Below are positions 61,501 through 64,000 of a DNA stretch of 64,000 nucleotides, one piece after another. The position numbers were made by a program, and so were the translations under genes. Source of the stretch: Moringa oleifera (taxonomy: Eukaryota > Streptophyta > Magnoliopsida > Brassicales > Moringaceae); contig JAJFZO010000609.1 of the NCBI GenBank assembly GCA_021397835.1, positions 1,242,501 through 1,306,500 on the forward strand. The letters are read 5' to 3'. Numbering within the stretch: position 1 is the stretch's first letter; every line of letters starts with the position of its first letter. Below the pieces are notes generated by a model. The model was not told the DNA's origin. It saw nothing but the letters and a program-made list of their open reading frames with translations, and ran no database searches.

Positions 61501-63364
61501 CTGAAAGAAGAAAAAGATATGCATCACAACGTTTATCTAAATTAGATTTTAAAAAATGGGTAAGTTGGAAAATACTTGGAGGAATTGTGGTTTGGATCAA
61601 AATCTTTTAAACGGTTGAGAACTTTCGGTGGGAGGATATGATAAATAACTGAATAGATTTGTTGAGAAATCGGATAGGTGTATTCGTCTGTACATGTCCT
61701 TTTCCCACTTAAAAAAAGAACCTTCACTTTTAAAAGAAAACATAAAGCCGGAATTTTTACAAGCATCTGCCATACAATATTATCCTGAATCCATCCATTC
61801 ACGCACCAGAATTGAGAAAAGATAAGAGAAAAAAGTATAATATAATCTATCAGCTGAGGACAGATACAATATTAATTTTTTTTTAAAAAAAAGGAAAGGA
61901 AAACAGAAAAGGTTGAGTAAACGAAAGCAAAATGATGAAATTTGTTTAGGAAGGTGCGTGAAGGTGTCTGTGTTTCGCATTCAAAACCAAGCAAGAAGCT
62001 CATTCGGACAACAGACCATTCAAGCTCCCTAAAGCTTTAGTCAATATATAAAGAGAGAAAGCCCCAACTCCCTGATAGGCATTTTGCTATTCCTATAATA
62101 AAATTCTACCATTTTAACAAGTAAATCATAAGTAATGAAATAAAACAATGAAGAGTGAGTTTATTTTGGGTGTAATTTCAGAGGAAACAGCCGAAAGTAA
62201 TTGAAGAAGAAGGACAAAAATCAACAGTTTACTTTGGTTTCCTGGACACAAGTAGAAGTGTCCATTCTTTATCAATGGAGAAAAATTAGTTTAGAAAAGC
62301 AAAAAATCATATTATACAGTACGTTTGGTCGAACAGTCACTTCTTTTTCTGTTGATATATGCGTCTTTAGTGGGTGGAAATAAAAGGAAAAGCAAAGTTA
62401 CCCGCAATAAGGACAAGAATGTTGATATCGAGTCGAAAGTTGCGGATGGAAGCGAACGCCCTTGAGAGAATTGGGAAGAGACCAGCAGCCACTGCTCCGA
62501 GAGCCAACCACCGGAAGGGACCGTACACATACTTGAGAAACGACACCGCAAGCAACATACCTGAAGCCACTGCCCACGGGCTTGGCCATTTTTTCTTGTA
62601 ACTCTTCTCTCCGTATGCTCTCACGTTGGCCTCTAGCCTTGCCTGATTTAGAGCCTTAACTGTAATAAAACAAAAACATCAGGGGCATTCTGGACAACAC
62701 AAAAGTAATAATTAAAAAGAAAAAGGACGTTGGTAGTGGAATGTCAGTCAGCATGTAAAACGGGCCATTGAAGTGTGTGATAGGACATGATTATGCGTAA
62801 CGCAGTCCATTATATTACCATCATCACCATTATTATTATCATCATCATCACTGCTGTAACCTCACAACCTTTTTTTTCAAAAGAAAGAAAAGAAAAGGAT
62901 GAAGGCAATAGGTGTAGGGTGATGGGTTTGCACCAGTGGCATTGCGTTGGTAATTCATTAACCGCTAGGACCAAAAGCACTGCGCCACCTAATGAGTAAT
63001 GAGTCTCACACGTCACCTTCACCCATTTTTGGCCTAAAACGTTGGCTTTACTCTCTTCCCAAACAGGCATTAATTCTTTTATCATCAAGTATGTATGAAT
63101 AAGGGAAGAATTGTTCAGAGAGAGAGAGAGACAGAGTGAAGAAAAACTAAGGGTACCGATTTGGAGCTGAGAAATGAGGAGAGCGTCATGCACTACGATC
63201 ACTGTTCTCGATGGAACGATGACCGAGAACTCCTTCACCCCGTCAAGTGAGTTGAGGATGTTTTCGATTAGAGGAACCTCCGATGGGCAGCACAGACCCA
63301 ACACGTCGAAGTAGCTTTTCTGGAACTTGTTATTCTCCGTCTTCTTCTTTTGTTGGCTGCTCAT
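55541..63364 (-). CDS. HMA: P1B-2 heavy-metal ATPase, HMA2/HMA4 type (Zn/Cd export)
   Basis: Nine exons: 63364-63157, 62659-62402, 60015-59918, 59409-59154, 59059-58922, 58649-58322, 57818-57616, 57426-57224 and 56845-55541. All joins are GT-AG in phase and total 2997 nt, or 998 residues. It pumps Zn2+/Cd2+ across a membrane using ATP; plant relatives load the xylem or the vacuole. Visible parts: N-terminal metal site C25-C26-x-x-E29 (GLCCPSE), eight membrane helices, actuator T251-GES, metal-binding C355-P-C357 in helix 6, phosphorylated D399 in DKTGTIT, nucleotide-domain H439-P440, hinge G598-DGLND. A tail of about 295 residues from 704 is rich in Cys and His, with seven CC clusters, and ends near [10 protein letters not shown]. 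Length falls between AtHMA2 (about 950) and AtHMA4 (about 1170). The start was chosen at the ATG beginning MSSQQKKK, which sits just before the conserved QKSYFDVLG; an upstream in-frame ATG at 63424 is less likely. The gene seems intact. Confidence 0.93.
62816..62851. repeat. ATT/ATC trinucleotide repeat in HMA intron 1
   Basis: ACCATCATCACCATTATTAT followed by TATCATCATCATCACTG, an imperfect triplet repeat of about a dozen units. Confidence 0.7.
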
Positions 63365-64000
63365 CTTGTTTTCTGGATACTTTCTGCAAAAATTGACGGC
63401 AAATATGCATGCGTTCAGAATCACAATTTCGCAAATGAGTTAACGCAGAGTTTCATCTCGAAAATCGAAACTGGTTTGAAGAAGAAAGAAAAGGAAAAAA
63501 AAAAAAACCCAGAAGATGCAGGGAAAGGAAATCATGATAGATTTGCTGCACAAACAACTAATATCTCTTAAATGTATGCATATTAGCCTCTTAATTAGGT
63601 AGTATGGTTGTGCTTTTTTGTGTGTCTGTGTCTAGAGAGAGAAGATGAGAAACTCATTAAGTCCATGTGAAGAAGAAGAATTAAAAATGGAAAACCCAAG
63701 ACGATTTGATGCACAATAAAGATCTAGAAATGTTTGTGCGTATATGTCTTTTAGAAAATAAATAAAGCGAGAAGAGAGTGTGAAGCAGGAGGGGCATGGA
63801 AGCGAAGATAACTAAAGCACCTTGAAATAATTAAGAGGGAAAAGCTTTGGAGATGTTGGAGCTGGGAAGAGTATCAGTGGCAAGAAGCAAGAGGAGGCCT
63901 GGTGGGGGTTTAAGTAGGCATTGGGTGGAGTTGAGCTTGGGAATAACTTGGAGGTGGTGCACTGTTCATTGATGTGATTTTCATCAAATAGAATATAAGA
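63365..64000 (-). promoter_or_regulatory. 5' leader and upstream region of the HMA gene
   Basis: This stretch precedes the - strand ATG. It holds purine/pyrimidine-rich runs (GAAGAAGAAAG near 63480, AGAGAGAGAA near 63635). The transcription start and any leader intron cannot be fixed by eye, and the promoter may continue past the window end. No palindromic zinc-response element (RTGTCGACAY) was noticed. Confidence 0.4.

Noticed and set aside
62787..62999. Ile-rich + strand frame
   Set aside because: It comes from the ATT/ATC triplet repeat in HMA intron 1.
1..64000. CRISPR arrays, operons, ribosome binding sites, rRNA or tRNA genes
   Set aside because: The window is plant nuclear DNA; no repeat-spacer structure was seen and no tRNA or rRNA gene was recognised by eye. 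A tRNA scan was not possible.

Overview
This is an AT-rich plant nuclear window, almost certainly from a eudicot. The evidence is spliced genes with GT-AG introns, plant-type secreted cysteine-rich peptides, a plant P1B heavy-metal ATPase, and plant DNA and LTR transposons (CACTA, MULE, Ty3/gypsy). The species cannot be named from the sequence. All coordinates and exon joins were worked out by eye from splice motifs, reading frame and recalled family resemblance; no search was run.

Region by region. (1) 1-8 kb: a small + strand cluster of defensin-like (DEFL) secreted peptide genes. It has a two-domain gene (984-1520), an orphan signal-peptide exon (4109) and a one-domain gene (7273-7713), in AT-rich spacer. 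(2) 10.4-13 kb: a decayed LTR element filled by a minisatellite of about 75 bp. (3) 13.9-17.7 kb: remains of a CACTA transposon on the - strand and a long TAATTAACATC-rich repeat tract. (4) 18.5-20.1 kb: a MITE-like element, then a third DEFL gene with a gamma-thionin-like 8-Cys pattern. (5) 21.3 kb: a retrotransposon-type ORF remnant. (6) 23.1-34.4 kb, - strand: an 11-exon gene for a predicted membrane-anchored coiled-coil protein (At2g24420/At4g31340-like family). Its intron 10 carries an internally deleted gypsy element with an AAGCT target duplication, and one expected coiled-coil exon is not visible. (7) 36-40.6 kb: a GRF zinc-finger gene fragment and a decayed MULE transposase. (8) 40,977-53,232: a 12.3 kb CACTA (En/Spm) element with matching termini and a GGT target duplication. 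It holds a broken TNP2-type transposase, a broken TNPA-like gene, two internal tandem arrays and two fragments of host genes: an inositol polyphosphate 5-phosphatase exon and a receptor-like kinase exon. (9) 55.5-63.4 kb, - strand: a nine-exon HMA2/HMA4-type Zn/Cd ATPase of 998 residues with a long Cys/His-rich C-terminal tail.

The genes that look functional are the three DEFL genes, the coiled-coil membrane protein gene and the HMA gene. They do not form a pathway; what links the window is heavy transposon activity in introns and spacers. The most striking points are the CACTA element with its captured host exons, the two-domain DEFL whose only intron is open and in frame and would encode a hydrophobic segment if retained, and the HMA tail.
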